Part shown: in pieces, positions 1 to 7,211 of the stretch | How the letters are laid out: each line of letters opens with the position of its first letter | Position numbering within the stretch: the first letter of the stretch is position 1 | Assembly (NCBI GenBank): GCA_002372465.1 | Contig: DFGW01000146.1 | Location: forward strand, 1-29,979 | Reading direction: 5' to 3' | Length of the DNA: 29,979 bases | DNA from: Butyrivibrio sp. UBA3740 | Lineage (GTDB): Bacteria; Bacillota; Clostridia; Lachnospirales; Lachnospiraceae | Made by a program: the position numbers and the translations under genes | The notes under the pieces: model-generated | Told to the model about the DNA's origin: nothing | What the model saw: only the letters and a program-made list of their open reading frames with translations | Databases searched by the model: none

Positions 1-987
1 GTTCAGCATCTTGTTCATGAAGCCTGAGATTGCATCATTTTGCATACAGTCACGAACGATGTCCTGACCTGAAAGATATGCACCAAGAACGAAGCCTGTG
101 TGTGCTCCGTTAAGGATACGAACCTTGCGGTGCTTATAGGGCATTACATCAGGAACAACGTGAACATTGACACCTGCTTTCTTGAAGGGGAGTCTGTCCT
201 CAAGACCTTCAGGTCCTTCGATGATCCATACGCCAAAGATTTCTCCCACATCGATGAGCTCATCATGATAGCCGTTTACTTTTTCGAGCTCTTCAACTTC
301 CTTTGGATCACGGATACGGCCGGGAACGATTCTGTCTACCAAAGTAGAGCAGAAGATGTTGTCATTGTTTACCCATGTCTTAAATTCGTCCTCGAGCTTC
401 CACTGATCGATATACTGGTTGACGCACTTCAAAAGCTCTTTTCCGTTGTTATCAATAAGCTCGCAGGAGAGAACTACGATTCCCTTCTTGCCGGCTTTGT
501 ATCTTCTGTAAAGAACCTGTGTGAGCTTTCCCGGGAAGCTTGAAGCAGGAGCATCATCGAAATTGCAGGAAGGATCATAAGCGATACCAGCCTCTGTTGT
601 GTTAGATGCTATGATATCAAGATCGTCGCTCTCGGCGATTTCCATGATCCTGTCAAGGTCAGCCTGATCATAAGGATTGAGACAGCAGTCGCAGGCGGAT
701 ATGACACGCTTTGCATCTACCTTCTGACCGTTCTCGCTACCTCTTAAGTAGAGAGTGTAGAGACCCTCCTGATCGTTGATAAGCTTTGTGAGACCCTGTG
801 AAATAGGCTGAACAAGAGCAACCTTGCCGTTAAAGCCTGCCTTTTCGTTACTGATATCAAAGAAATAATCCACGAAGGCACGCATGAAATTGCCTTCCCC
901 AAACTGAAGGACCTTTATAGGTGCATCCTTCAAAATGTAACCCTCATAGCCGGATTTGGCCAGAACATCATAGTTTAATAATTCCAT
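1..987 (-). CDS. uxaB: Tagaturonate reductase (altronate oxidoreductase), 5' part only
   Basis: This NAD-dependent enzyme interconverts D-tagaturonate and D-altronate in galacturonate (pectin) breakdown. The minus-strand reading frame is open from the ATG at 987-985 to the window edge, giving 329 residues of a family usually near 480-500, so the C-terminal third lies outside. Residues about 24-43 (KVLQFGEGNFMRAFVDYFF) form the Rossmann-type N terminus typical of UxaB. K288, N293 and H296 reproduce the K-x4-N-x2-H catalytic signature of the polyol/mannitol dehydrogenase family, within KVRILNGAHT. An AGGAGG ribosome binding site lies just upstream, with a promoter and two operator-like palindromes beyond it. 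Mannonate oxidoreductase (UxuB) is the main alternative, but the ILNGAHT wording fits UxaB better. Confidence 0.85.
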   Translation of the reverse strand, partial: MELLNYDVLAKSGYEGYILKDAPIKVLQFGEGNFMRAFVDYFFDISNEKAGFNGKVALVQPISQGLTKLINDQEGLYTLYLRGSENGQKVDAKRVISACDCCLNPYDQADLDRIMEIAESDDLDIIASNTTEAGIAYDPSCNFDDAPASSFPGKLTQVLYRRYKAGKKGIVVLSCELIDNNGKELLKCVNQYIDQWKLEDEFKTWVNNDNIFCSTLVDRIVPGRIRDPKEVEELEKVNGYHDELIDVGEIFGVWIIEGPEGLEDRLPFKKAGVNVHVVPDVMPYKHRKVRILNGAHTGFVLGAYLSGQDIVRDCMQNDAISGFMNKMLN

Positions 988-1005
988 TACCCGTTTCCTC
1001 CTGTA

Positions 1006-1019
1006 TGTAACCGCTTACA
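1006..1019. promoter_or_regulatory. Second operator-like palindrome between promoter and uxaB start
   Basis: TGTAACCGCTTACA is a near-copy of the palindrome at 1066-1079. It lies downstream of the predicted transcription start and just upstream of the ribosome binding site. Its centre is 60 bp from the centre of the other copy. Paired operators on either side of a start site suit repression by a tetrameric LacI-family protein; this is an inference from spacing. Confidence 0.6.
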
Positions 1020-1051
1020 AAAACAGTTTTAAAATATGTTTTACAAATATT

Positions 1052-1080
1052 GTTATAGCAGATAATGTAAGCGTTTACAA
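1052..1080 (-). promoter_or_regulatory. Sigma-A-type promoter of the uxaB-like gene
   Basis: Read on the minus strand, TTGTAA (1080-1075) and TATAAC (1057-1052) are separated by exactly 17 bases. The predicted start of transcription is near 1045, about 58 bases before the start codon. The -35 box is embedded in the upstream palindrome at 1066-1079, so a protein bound there would block RNA polymerase. Hexamers are seen directly; activity is inferred. Confidence 0.6.
1066..1079. promoter_or_regulatory. Operator-like palindrome overlapping the -35 box (LacI-family / CcpA cre type)
   Basis: TGTAAGCGTTTACA is a 14-base palindrome with a central CG, matching the general form of CcpA cre sites and of other LacI/GalR-family operators. 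It covers the -35 element of the uxaB promoter. A second copy lies 60 bp away at 1006-1019. Whether CcpA or a uronate-specific LacI-type regulator binds cannot be decided here. Confidence 0.65.
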
Positions 1081-1164
1081 TAGCAAATTTTCAACAAATT
1101 TTTTTATACATTTTTTACGGGATGCCGAAAAGACACTTCAAAACCAGGCAGAATCTCGTTGACA

Positions 1165-1193
1165 TTGACCTTGAAAATGCGTTATATTATAAT
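1165..1193 (+). promoter_or_regulatory. Sigma-A-type promoter for the yicC-gmk-rpoZ run
   Basis: TTGACC (1165-1170) and a consensus TATAAT (1188-1193) are 17 bases apart, 45 bases upstream of the yicC start codon. An overlapping TTGACA (1159-1164) with TATATT (1183-1188), spaced 18, is an alternative. No other good promoter was noticed before rimO, so this may drive several genes downstream. Confidence 0.65.
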
Positions 1194-1237
1194 AACTTGT
1201 GTAAAAATCTAGCCCAAGAAAGAGGGGTATCTCATAT

Positions 1238-2125
1238 ATGGTCTGCAGTATGACTGGTTTTGGCAGAAGCGAAGTCACAGAAGGTCAGCGCAAGTACACA
1301 GTTGAGCTTAAGTCTGTTAACAATCGTTACCTTGATATCAATATCAAGATGCCTAAGAAATTCAATGCTTTCGAGTCCGCAATCCGTGCAGAACTCAAGA
1401 GTTTCATGAAACGTGGCAAGGTAGATGTATTTATCAGCTACGAGGATTTTTCCGAATCTGAATCCAGGGTTAAATATAATAAGGCTATCGCCCAGGAGTA
1501 TTTTACTTATCTTAAGGAGATGGCTGATGATTTTGGCCTGGATAATGATGTAAGGATTTCCGTGCTTTCCAAATTCCCTGAAGTGTTTACCATGGAAGAG
1601 GAAGAGCTTGACGAGGAAGAGGTTTGGAGCGGCATCAAAAGAGCTGTGAACGAAGCCGGCAAGCAGTTCATGGAGTCCAGATCAAGAGAGGGCGAGTTCC
1701 TTTGCGCGGATCTTTCCGGCAAGCTTGATGGAATGCTTGAAAATGTGGAGTATATCACTGAGCGCTCCCCTGAGATCATTCAGGAGTACAAGGCTAAGCT
1801 CAGAGAGAAGATAGCAGATCTTTTAGAGGACAAGCAGGTTGATGAGAACCGCCTTGCAATGGAGGTTACCATCTTTGCTGATAAGGTATGTGTAGATGAG
1901 GAGCTTACAAGGCTTCGCAGCCATATCCTTGCTACCAAGGAGGCTCTTGCCACCGGAGATGATAAGGACGGAATCGGAAGAAAGCTTGATTTCCTTGCTC
2001 AGGAGATGAACAGGGAAGCCAATACAATTCTTTCCAAGTCCACTGATCTTAAGATTTCTGACAGAGGTATTGCTCTTAAGACAGACATCGAGAAGGTCAG
2101 AGAGCAGATACAGAACATTGAGTGA
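1238..2125 (+). CDS. yicC: YicC/YloC family endoribonuclease
   Basis: A 295-residue protein of the usual YicC length. Members of this family are reported as endoribonucleases acting in RNA turnover. The N terminus SMTGFGRSE is the family hallmark and forms the YicC_N domain (about residues 1-160). The C-terminal DUF1732 domain shows ELTRLRSHI and, near the end, GRKLDFLAQEMNREANT, both strongly conserved. The ATG at 1238 gives the expected distance to SMTGFGR and has an AGAGGGG ribosome binding site. It precedes gmk and rpoZ as in many Firmicutes, but the remA (DUF370) gene that often lies between yicC and gmk is not seen; a long hairpin lies in that gap instead. Family call is firm; the exact RNA substrate is unknown. 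Confidence 0.92.
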   Translation: MVCSMTGFGRSEVTEGQRKYTVELKSVNNRYLDINIKMPKKFNAFESAIRAELKSFMKRGKVDVFISYEDFSESESRVKYNKAIAQEYFTYLKEMADDFGLDNDVRISVLSKFPEVFTMEEEELDEEEVWSGIKRAVNEAGKQFMESRSREGEFLCADLSGKLDGMLENVEYITERSPEIIQEYKAKLREKIADLLEDKQVDENRLAMEVTIFADKVCVDEELTRLRSHILATKEALATGDDKDGIGRKLDFLAQEMNREANTILSKSTDLKISDRGIALKTDIEKVREQIQNIE

Positions 2126-2129
2126 TATT

Positions 2130-2187
2130 GATTATCAAAGTCAGTTATATCTGTGCTTGCACAAAGATATAACTGACCTTGATAATC
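2130..2187. repeat. Long near-perfect hairpin between yicC and gmk
   Basis: The arms 2130-2152 and 2165-2187 are reverse complements over 23 bp with a single mismatch (A2139 opposite C2178). The 12-base loop holds a further GTGC/GCAC pairing. It begins five bases after the yicC stop. No U-run follows, so it is not a standard intrinsic terminator. It could be a processing site, a 3' end stabiliser for yicC mRNA, or part of a dispersed intergenic repeat. The pairing is read directly from sequence; the role is unknown. Confidence 0.75.
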
Positions 2188-2190
2188 TAA

Positions 2191-2264
2191 CAGGAATGAG
2201 GAAGCAGCACGATAGTGCGGATTCCGAATACCTGTAGGATTGCGGGAGTGTAGCGGAGCAATCC
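2191..2264. other. Structured leader before gmk with several short inverted repeats
   Basis: After the long hairpin, the leader of gmk contains GCAC-GATA-GTGC near 2207-2218, enclosed by GGAAT/ATTCC and then CAGG/CCTG, and a separate GGATTGC (2237-2243) pairing with GCAATCC (2258-2264). The last stem ends nine bases before the GGAGGT ribosome binding site at 2274-2279. It matches no riboswitch class I know. It may be an attenuator or a mobile intergenic repeat. Confidence 0.45.
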
Positions 2265-2284
2265 GTATATCACGGAGGTTATTA

Positions 2285-2905
2285 ATGAAAAGAAAAGGCA
2301 TCATAATCGTAGTTTCAGGTTTTTCCGGGGCTGGCAAGGGAACACTTATGAAGGAGCTTATCAGGAAGTATGATAATTACGCTCTTTCAGTTTCGGCAAC
2401 CACAAGAGATCCAAGGCCCGGCGAAGAAAATGGCAGAGAGTATTTCTTTGTCAGCAATGAAGAATTTGAGAAACTCATCAAAGAGAATGGTCTTATCGAA
2501 CATGCAGGGTATGTGAACCACTACTACGGAACTCCCCGCAAGTTCGTTGAGGATAAGCTTTCCCAGGGAATAGACGTTATCCTGGAGATCGAGATTCAGG
2601 GCGCTCTTCAGATAAAAGAGCAGTATCCTGACGCAGTACTTTTATTTGTTATGCCACCTTCTGCTACAGAGCTTAAGAACAGACTTGTGGGCAGAGGAAC
2701 GGAAACCGAGGAGGTCATAGCCCAGAGGCTTTCCCGTGCAAAGGAAGAATCCGTAGGCATAGAGAAGTACGACTATATTGTTATCAATGATGACCTTGGG
2801 CAGTGTGTAGATAAGGTGCATCAGATCATAGATGCAGCACATTACAGCCCACTTAGGAATCTTGATTTTATAGACACTATCAGAAAACAGTTAAATGAGA
2901 TATAA
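2285..2905 (+). CDS. gmk: Guanylate kinase
   Basis: Phosphorylates GMP to GDP with ATP in cytoplasmic purine nucleotide metabolism. The protein is 206 residues, a normal Gmk length. The P-loop is GFSGAGKGT at residues 12-20, with Phe where many homologues have Pro. The GMP-binding region follows with SVSATTRDPRPGE and GREYFF, then LEIEIQGA and the lid region with RLSRAKEE. The ATG at 2285 is chosen because a GGAGGT site lies 5 bases upstream; an upstream TTG at 2240 would add 15 residues read from the structured leader and is unlikely. It is followed by rpoZ after 50 bases. Confidence 0.95.
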   Translation: MKRKGIIIVVSGFSGAGKGTLMKELIRKYDNYALSVSATTRDPRPGEENGREYFFVSNEEFEKLIKENGLIEHAGYVNHYYGTPRKFVEDKLSQGIDVILEIEIQGALQIKEQYPDAVLLFVMPPSATELKNRLVGRGTETEEVIAQRLSRAKEESVGIEKYDYIVINDDLGQCVDKVHQIIDAAHYSPLRNLDFIDTIRKQLNEI

Positions 2906-2910
2906 TCGGA

Positions 2911-2941
2911 ATAGTACTAAATAGTACATGCGATATATCGC
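2911..2941. repeat. Short direct repeat and 12-bp palindrome before rpoZ
   Basis: ATAGTAC occurs at 2911-2917 and 2921-2927 (10-base spacing, one helical turn). GCGATATATCGC at 2930-2941 is a perfect 12-bp palindrome abutting the rpoZ ribosome binding site. It is too tight for a stable RNA hairpin and may be a protein site or chance. Confidence 0.35.
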
Positions 2942-2955
2942 AGGAAAGGAACAAA

Positions 2956-3258
2956 ATGATACATCCTTCATATGTTGATCTTATGAACGTAGTAAACAAA
3001 GAGGTTGAGGAGGGCGAGCAGCCGGTAATCAACTCCAGATATTCTGTAGTTATGGCTACAGCCAAGAGAGCACGTCAGATCATTGCTGGTGACGAGCCTA
3101 TGGTAAGAGTTAAGGATAAGCAGAAGCCTCTCTCAATCGCAGTAGATGAGATGAACCAGGCTCAGCTTCGCATCCTTACTGACGAGGAGAAGGAAGCTCT
3201 TTTAGAGGAGAACGAGGAAGCTCAGGTAACTAAGGAAGCAGCTGAAGAGAACGAATAA
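2956..3258 (+). CDS. rpoZ: DNA-directed RNA polymerase omega subunit
   Basis: Omega assists assembly and stability of RNA polymerase by binding the beta' subunit. The 100-residue protein has the family pattern: an N-terminal HPSYVDLM, the conserved NSRYSVVMATAKRARQI segment at about residues 26-42, and a KPLSIAVDEM segment before an acidic C-terminal tail rich in Glu. The AGGAAAGG site lies just upstream of the ATG. It follows gmk, as in Bacillus and Clostridia, and only one base separates its stop from the start of rimO, implying cotranscription. Confidence 0.93.
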   Translation: MIHPSYVDLMNVVNKEVEEGEQPVINSRYSVVMATAKRARQIIAGDEPMVRVKDKQKPLSIAVDEMNQAQLRILTDEEKEALLEENEEAQVTKEAAEENE

Positions 3259-3259
3259 T

Positions 3260-4624
3260 ATGAAAGTTCTATTTGTTTCACTTGGATGTGACAAGAACAG
3301 AGTTGATACCGAAGTCATGCTGGGCATGCTTGAGCAGAGCGGTCACAGCTTTACTGACGATGAGGAAGAAGCAGAAGCAGCAGTTGTAAACACCTGCTGC
3401 TTTATCAATGATGCCAAACAGGAAAGTATCGACACCCTATTGGAGCTGGCAGAGCGCCGTAAGGACGGGCAACTGAAAGCTCTTATTGTAACCGGTTGTC
3501 TCGGACAGAGGTACCAGGAGGAAATCCAGAAGGAAATCCCGGAGGTGGATGAGATTCTTGGAATATCTTCCACGGATATGATAGTAAAGGCCCTAGATGA
3601 AACGGTGAAGAGAGATAAGCTCTTTTCCCACAAGAACTACTTCGATGATGTGGATAAGGCGCCACTTGGCGGCATGAAAAGAGTTATTACCACCGGCGGC
3701 CTTTTCGACTACCTGAAGATTGCAGAAGGGTGTGACAAGCACTGTACCTACTGCATTATTCCTAAGGTAAGGGGACGATACAGAAGTATTCCTATTGATG
3801 AGCTGATGATAGAGGCTGAGGATCTGGCAGCTGCCGGAGTGACTGAACTTCTGGTGGTGGCCCAGGAGACAACTCTTTACGGAATTGACCTGTATGGCCG
3901 CAAGATGCTTCCGGAGCTTTTAAGAAGGCTTTGCAGGATAGACGGATTTAAGTGGATAAGGGTTCTGTACTGCTATCCGGAAGAGATTACAGAGGAACTT
4001 ATTCAGGTGATGAAAGAGGAGCCTAAGATATGCAAGTACCTGGATATTCCTATCCAGTCAGGCTCCGATGAGATCCTAAGGCGCATGGGGCGAAGGACCA
4101 ATAATGCTCAGATAAGAGAGCTTGTTGAACGCCTCAGGGAAGAAATCCCCGATATTTGCTTAAGGACCACGCTGATAAGTGGCTTCCCCGGAGAGACGGC
4201 AAAGGACCACAACGAGACCATGGATCTTGTAAGGAATCTTAAGTTCGACAGGCTTGGAGTGTTCACTTATTCTCAGGAAGAGGATACGCCGGCGGCAGAA
4301 ATGCCGGATCAGGTATCCGAGAGGGTAAAGAACACCAGAAGAAATAAGCTTATGAGGCTTCAGCAGGAGATTGCTTTTGAAGCCGCCAAGGGTATGGTAG
4401 GCAAGGTGGTTGACGCTGTAATAGAAGGCAGGATCACTGACGCCGACGATGAAGAAGGTCTTTCATATGTTGCCAGAACATATAAGGATGCGCCGGATAT
4501 TGATGGATATCTTTTCATCACAGGTGTGCGCAGAGAGCTGATGACGGGGGATTACGTCAAGGTTCTCATAACTGGTTCAAATGAATATGATTTGATAGGA
4601 GAGTTGAGAGATGAATTTACCTAA
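3260..4624 (+). CDS. rimO: Ribosomal protein S12 methylthiotransferase (radical SAM)
   Basis: RimO adds a methylthio group to the conserved Asp of ribosomal protein S12. The 454-residue protein shows the three-domain layout of the family. The N-terminal UPF0004 domain carries C10, C46 and C80 for one Fe-S cluster. The radical SAM domain carries C158, C162 and C165 in CDKHCTYC for the second. A C-terminal TRAM domain follows (about residues 385-450). SLGCDKNRVD at the N terminus and GRYRSIPI after the radical SAM motif separate it from the tRNA-modifying relative MiaB. The start lies one base after the rpoZ stop, and the end overlaps pgsA by 14 bases. Confidence 0.94.
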   Translation: MKVLFVSLGCDKNRVDTEVMLGMLEQSGHSFTDDEEEAEAAVVNTCCFINDAKQESIDTLLELAERRKDGQLKALIVTGCLGQRYQEEIQKEIPEVDEILGISSTDMIVKALDETVKRDKLFSHKNYFDDVDKAPLGGMKRVITTGGLFDYLKIAEGCDKHCTYCIIPKVRGRYRSIPIDELMIEAEDLAAAGVTELLVVAQETTLYGIDLYGRKMLPELLRRLCRIDGFKWIRVLYCYPEEITEELIQVMKEEPKICKYLDIPIQSGSDEILRRMGRRTNNAQIRELVERLREEIPDICLRTTLISGFPGETAKDHNETMDLVRNLKFDRLGVFTYSQEEDTPAAEMPDQVSERVKNTRRNKLMRLQQEIAFEAAKGMVGKVVDAVIEGRITDADDEEGLSYVARTYKDAPDIDGYLFITGVRRELMTGDYVKVLITGSNEYDLIGELRDEFT

Positions 4625-5171
4625 CAAGCTTACTGTAACTAGAGTTGTATTGATTCCCTTTTTTGTATTCTTTCTTTTGAACGACAATGTTGAGAGCAGT
4701 TTGTATAATCCTGTATTCAAGTGGATTGCCCTGGCGTTATTTATAATTGCCTCACTTACCGACCTTCTGGATGGTAAGATTGCCAGGAAATATAATCTAG
4801 TAACTGACTTTGGCAAGTTTATGGATCCTTTAGCTGACAAGCTTCTTGTTTGCAGTGCAATGATCGGTCTTATTGAGCTTGGCAGGATTCCTGCCTGGAT
4901 CGTTATCATAATCATTGCCAGAGAGTTCATTATCAGCGGCTTCAGACTTATTGCTGCAGACAATGGACGAGTAATTGCCGCCAGCTATTGGGGCAAGTTT
5001 AAGACAACCTTCCAGATGTTCATGGTCATCCTTATGATCGCCAATCTGGAAAATGTACCTTTCATACCGCTTATAACACAGATAATAATGTGGATTGCCC
5101 TGGCACTCACCATTATTTCTCTGCTTGACTATATCATCAAGAATAAAGATGTAATGAGCGGTGACATGTAA
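4611..5171 (+). CDS. pgsA: CDP-diacylglycerol-glycerol-3-phosphate 3-phosphatidyltransferase
   Basis: Makes phosphatidylglycerophosphate from CDP-diacylglycerol and glycerol 3-phosphate in the inner membrane. The 186-residue protein contains the full CDP-alcohol phosphotransferase signature, D-x2-DG-x2-AR-x8-G-x3-D-x3-D, from D51 to D76. It has several hydrophobic membrane segments, for example residues 11-24, 36-50, 85-105 and near the C terminus. The N-terminal MNLPNKLTVTR is typical of PgsA. It starts inside the 3' end of rimO, with GGAGAG at the correct distance, pointing to translational coupling. Other CDP-alcohol transferases share the motif, but the N terminus and the rimO-pgsA order favour PgsA. 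Confidence 0.92.
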   Translation: MNLPNKLTVTRVVLIPFFVFFLLNDNVESSLYNPVFKWIALALFIIASLTDLLDGKIARKYNLVTDFGKFMDPLADKLLVCSAMIGLIELGRIPAWIVIIIIAREFIISGFRLIAADNGRVIAASYWGKFKTTFQMFMVILMIANLENVPFIPLITQIIMWIALALTIISLLDYIIKNKDVMSGDM

Positions 5172-5189
5172 TTAGTTTTAGGAGTTTTA

Positions 5190-7211
5190 ATGAGTAGTAA
5201 AGAAGTAAAAGAAGAAGTTAAGGTAAGGTACGATGAATCCGGCCTTGACGAGAGAATTATCCGCGCAGTCACAGACATGGGCTTTGAGTACATGTCACCT
5301 ATTCAGGAGGCTGCCATCCCTGTGATGATGGAGGGTGGAGACATCATCGGTCAGGCCCAGACCGGAACGGGCAAAACAGCAGCATTTGGAATCCCACTGC
5401 TTTCAAAGGTGGATCCTGACAACAAGCATCTTCAGGCGGTAGTTCTTTGCCCCACAAGAGAGCTTGCTATGCAGGCTGCTGATGATATCAGAGATTTTGC
5501 CAAGTACATGTCGGGGATCAAGGTGCTTCCCGTGTACGGAGGGCAGGATATTTCAAGGCAGATAAAGGCTTTATCTGCAGGAGTTCAGATTGTTGTCGGA
5601 ACTCCGGGACGCGTCATGGATCACATGAGACGTCACACAATGAAGCTTAAAGAGGTTAAGGTTCTTGTTCTGGATGAAGCAGACGAGATGCTGGACATGG
5701 GCTTTAGAGAGGATATAGAGACTATCCTTAAGGGAATGCCCGAAGAGCGCCAGACAGCTCTTTTCTCTGCAACAATGCCTGAGCCTATTCTTCAGATCAC
5801 CAAGAATTATCAGAAAGAGGATGCAAAGTTCATCAAGATGACTCCCAAGGAAGTTACCGTGGCAGCCATAGAACAGGCATATTACAGAGTGCCTCAGAAG
5901 ATGAAGGAAGAGGTCCTCACAAGACTCATGGATTACTATAATCCTGCAAGAAGCCTGATCTTTTGCAACACCAAGAGAATGGTGGATCAGCTCTCAGAGA
6001 GCTTAAAGGGCAAGGGATATCTTTGCGACGGCCTTCACGGAGATCTTTCACAGAATCAGCGTGATACTGTAATGAATCTTTTCAGGACAGGCAGGATCAA
6101 CATTCTCATAGCTACTGACGTGGCTGCAAGAGGTATTGATGTAAGCGGAGTTGAGGCAGTATTTAACTTCGATATACCTGAGGACATTGAGTACTATGTT
6201 CACAGGATAGGACGTACAGGCCGCGCAGGTAGAAGCGGCAAATCCTTTACGCTGGTAGGCGGAAGGGAGATGTACAAGCTCCGGGAGATCGAGAAGATCT
6301 GCCACACCAGGATCGAAGAAAGAAGAGTTCCAAACGCCAAGGAGATAACAAGGGCCAAGTCACAGAAGGTCTTTGGCGAAGTTATAGATATTATCGAGAA
6401 TGGCGATATTACATCAGCGCTTGAGTTCGTGAACCAGAAGGTGGAAGAGGGTGAGTATACAGCAGAACAGCTGGCTGCAGCCTTTATGAAGCTTAAGATG
6501 GGCGAGGATATTCAGGATCTGGTTCTTTTTGAAAAGAGAGAGTCTAAGCGTGACCGTTACAGGAGAACAGGCGAGAGACTTGAGCGCAGGGAGCGTGACG
6601 GAAAAGGCCGGAGTCGTGATGGTCTTGGCCGCGATGGCAAGGGACGTGGCGGCAAGTGGAGCCGTGACGAGAAAAATCGTGATGGAAAGGGCCGCGGACG
6701 CGACCAGGAAAAGGGTCGTGGACGTACAGAAGATAAGAGCCGCGCAAAGTCAGGGGATAAGTCCGAGAGAAAAGGCCGCAGAGCTTCAAAGCCTGAGAAA
6801 AAGATCGGATACGACAAGATGTCACAGATCCTTGATCTGAATCCGGATGAGATAAAGCTTTCAGATAACAGACCTGCAGATTTTGGGAAGGCTGATAAGA
6901 AAACCTCTGCAAAGCCCGGCAGGAACAGATCTGACAAGGCCGGAACAGAGCGAACAAGGTCTGAGGAAAGAGCTCCCCGCAGGAAGAAGGAGCAGGCATC
7001 CTTTGAGAATGTTGGACGTATCAACATCAAGGGTGAAGGAAGCACCAAGGCATGGTATGTTGGGGAAGATAATGATACCATGAACCTGACCAAGTCCGAG
7101 AGGAAAGCGGTCAAGGCACAGAATAAGAAGAGGAGCCTTGATTATCTTCAGGATATGAGCGATCTTGTAATGGAGAGCTTTGGAAAGCGCAAAAACAGGG
7201 AGAAGAAGTAA
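5190..7211 (+). CDS. DEAD-box ATP-dependent RNA helicase with long charged C-terminal tail
   Basis: An RNA helicase likely acting in ribosome assembly, RNA decay or cold adaptation. The core holds a Q motif region (SPIQEAAIP), TGTGKT at about residues 58-63, PTRELA, TPGRVMDH, DEAD at 162-165, SAT, FCNTKRMVDQL, ATDVAARGIDV and HRIGRTGR from about 338. After the core there is a helical region (about 380-445), then about 90 residues very rich in Arg, Asp, Gly and Lys with repeated RDGKGR-like blocks, a second basic stretch near 560-600, and a short conserved-looking C-terminal block. Total length is 673 residues. The closest named families are CsdA/DeaD and CshA; I cannot choose between them. 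Its stop overlaps the next start by one base. Confidence 0.93.
   Translation: MSSKEVKEEVKVRYDESGLDERIIRAVTDMGFEYMSPIQEAAIPVMMEGGDIIGQAQTGTGKTAAFGIPLLSKVDPDNKHLQAVVLCPTRELAMQAADDIRDFAKYMSGIKVLPVYGGQDISRQIKALSAGVQIVVGTPGRVMDHMRRHTMKLKEVKVLVLDEADEMLDMGFREDIETILKGMPEERQTALFSATMPEPILQITKNYQKEDAKFIKMTPKEVTVAAIEQAYYRVPQKMKEEVLTRLMDYYNPARSLIFCNTKRMVDQLSESLKGKGYLCDGLHGDLSQNQRDTVMNLFRTGRINILIATDVAARGIDVSGVEAVFNFDIPEDIEYYVHRIGRTGRAGRSGKSFTLVGGREMYKLREIEKICHTRIEERRVPNAKEITRAKSQKVFGEVIDIIENGDITSALEFVNQKVEEGEYTAEQLAAAFMKLKMGEDIQDLVLFEKRESKRDRYRRTGERLERRERDGKGRSRDGLGRDGKGRGGKWSRDEKNRDGKGRGRDQEKGRGRTEDKSRAKSGDKSERKGRRASKPEKKIGYDKMSQILDLNPDEIKLSDNRPADFGKADKKTSAKPGRNRSDKAGTERTRSEERAPRRKKEQASFENVGRINIKGEGSTKAWYVGEDNDTMNLTKSERKAVKAQNKKRSLDYLQDMSDLVMESFGKRKNREKK

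Noticed and set aside
100..543. Plus-strand open frame of 147 codons
   Set aside because: It is antisense to the uxaB-like gene, whose minus-strand reading contains family motifs and a promoter. The plus frame resembles no known protein.
2130..2187. Intrinsic terminator after yicC
   Set aside because: The stem is long and stable, but no U-run follows the 3' arm, so it is listed as a hairpin of unknown role instead.
2240..2284. Upstream TTG start extending guanylate kinase by 15 residues
   Set aside because: The extension reads through the structured leader and lacks a ribosome binding site. The ATG at 2285 has GGAGGT at good distance and gives the normal N terminus.
6557..7114. Antisense open frame of 185 codons under the helicase tail
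   Set aside because: It arises from the repetitive Arg/Gly/Asp-rich coding sequence read backwards, giving Ser/Pro/Arg-rich nonsense. Other antisense frames overlap it, which is typical of biased composition.
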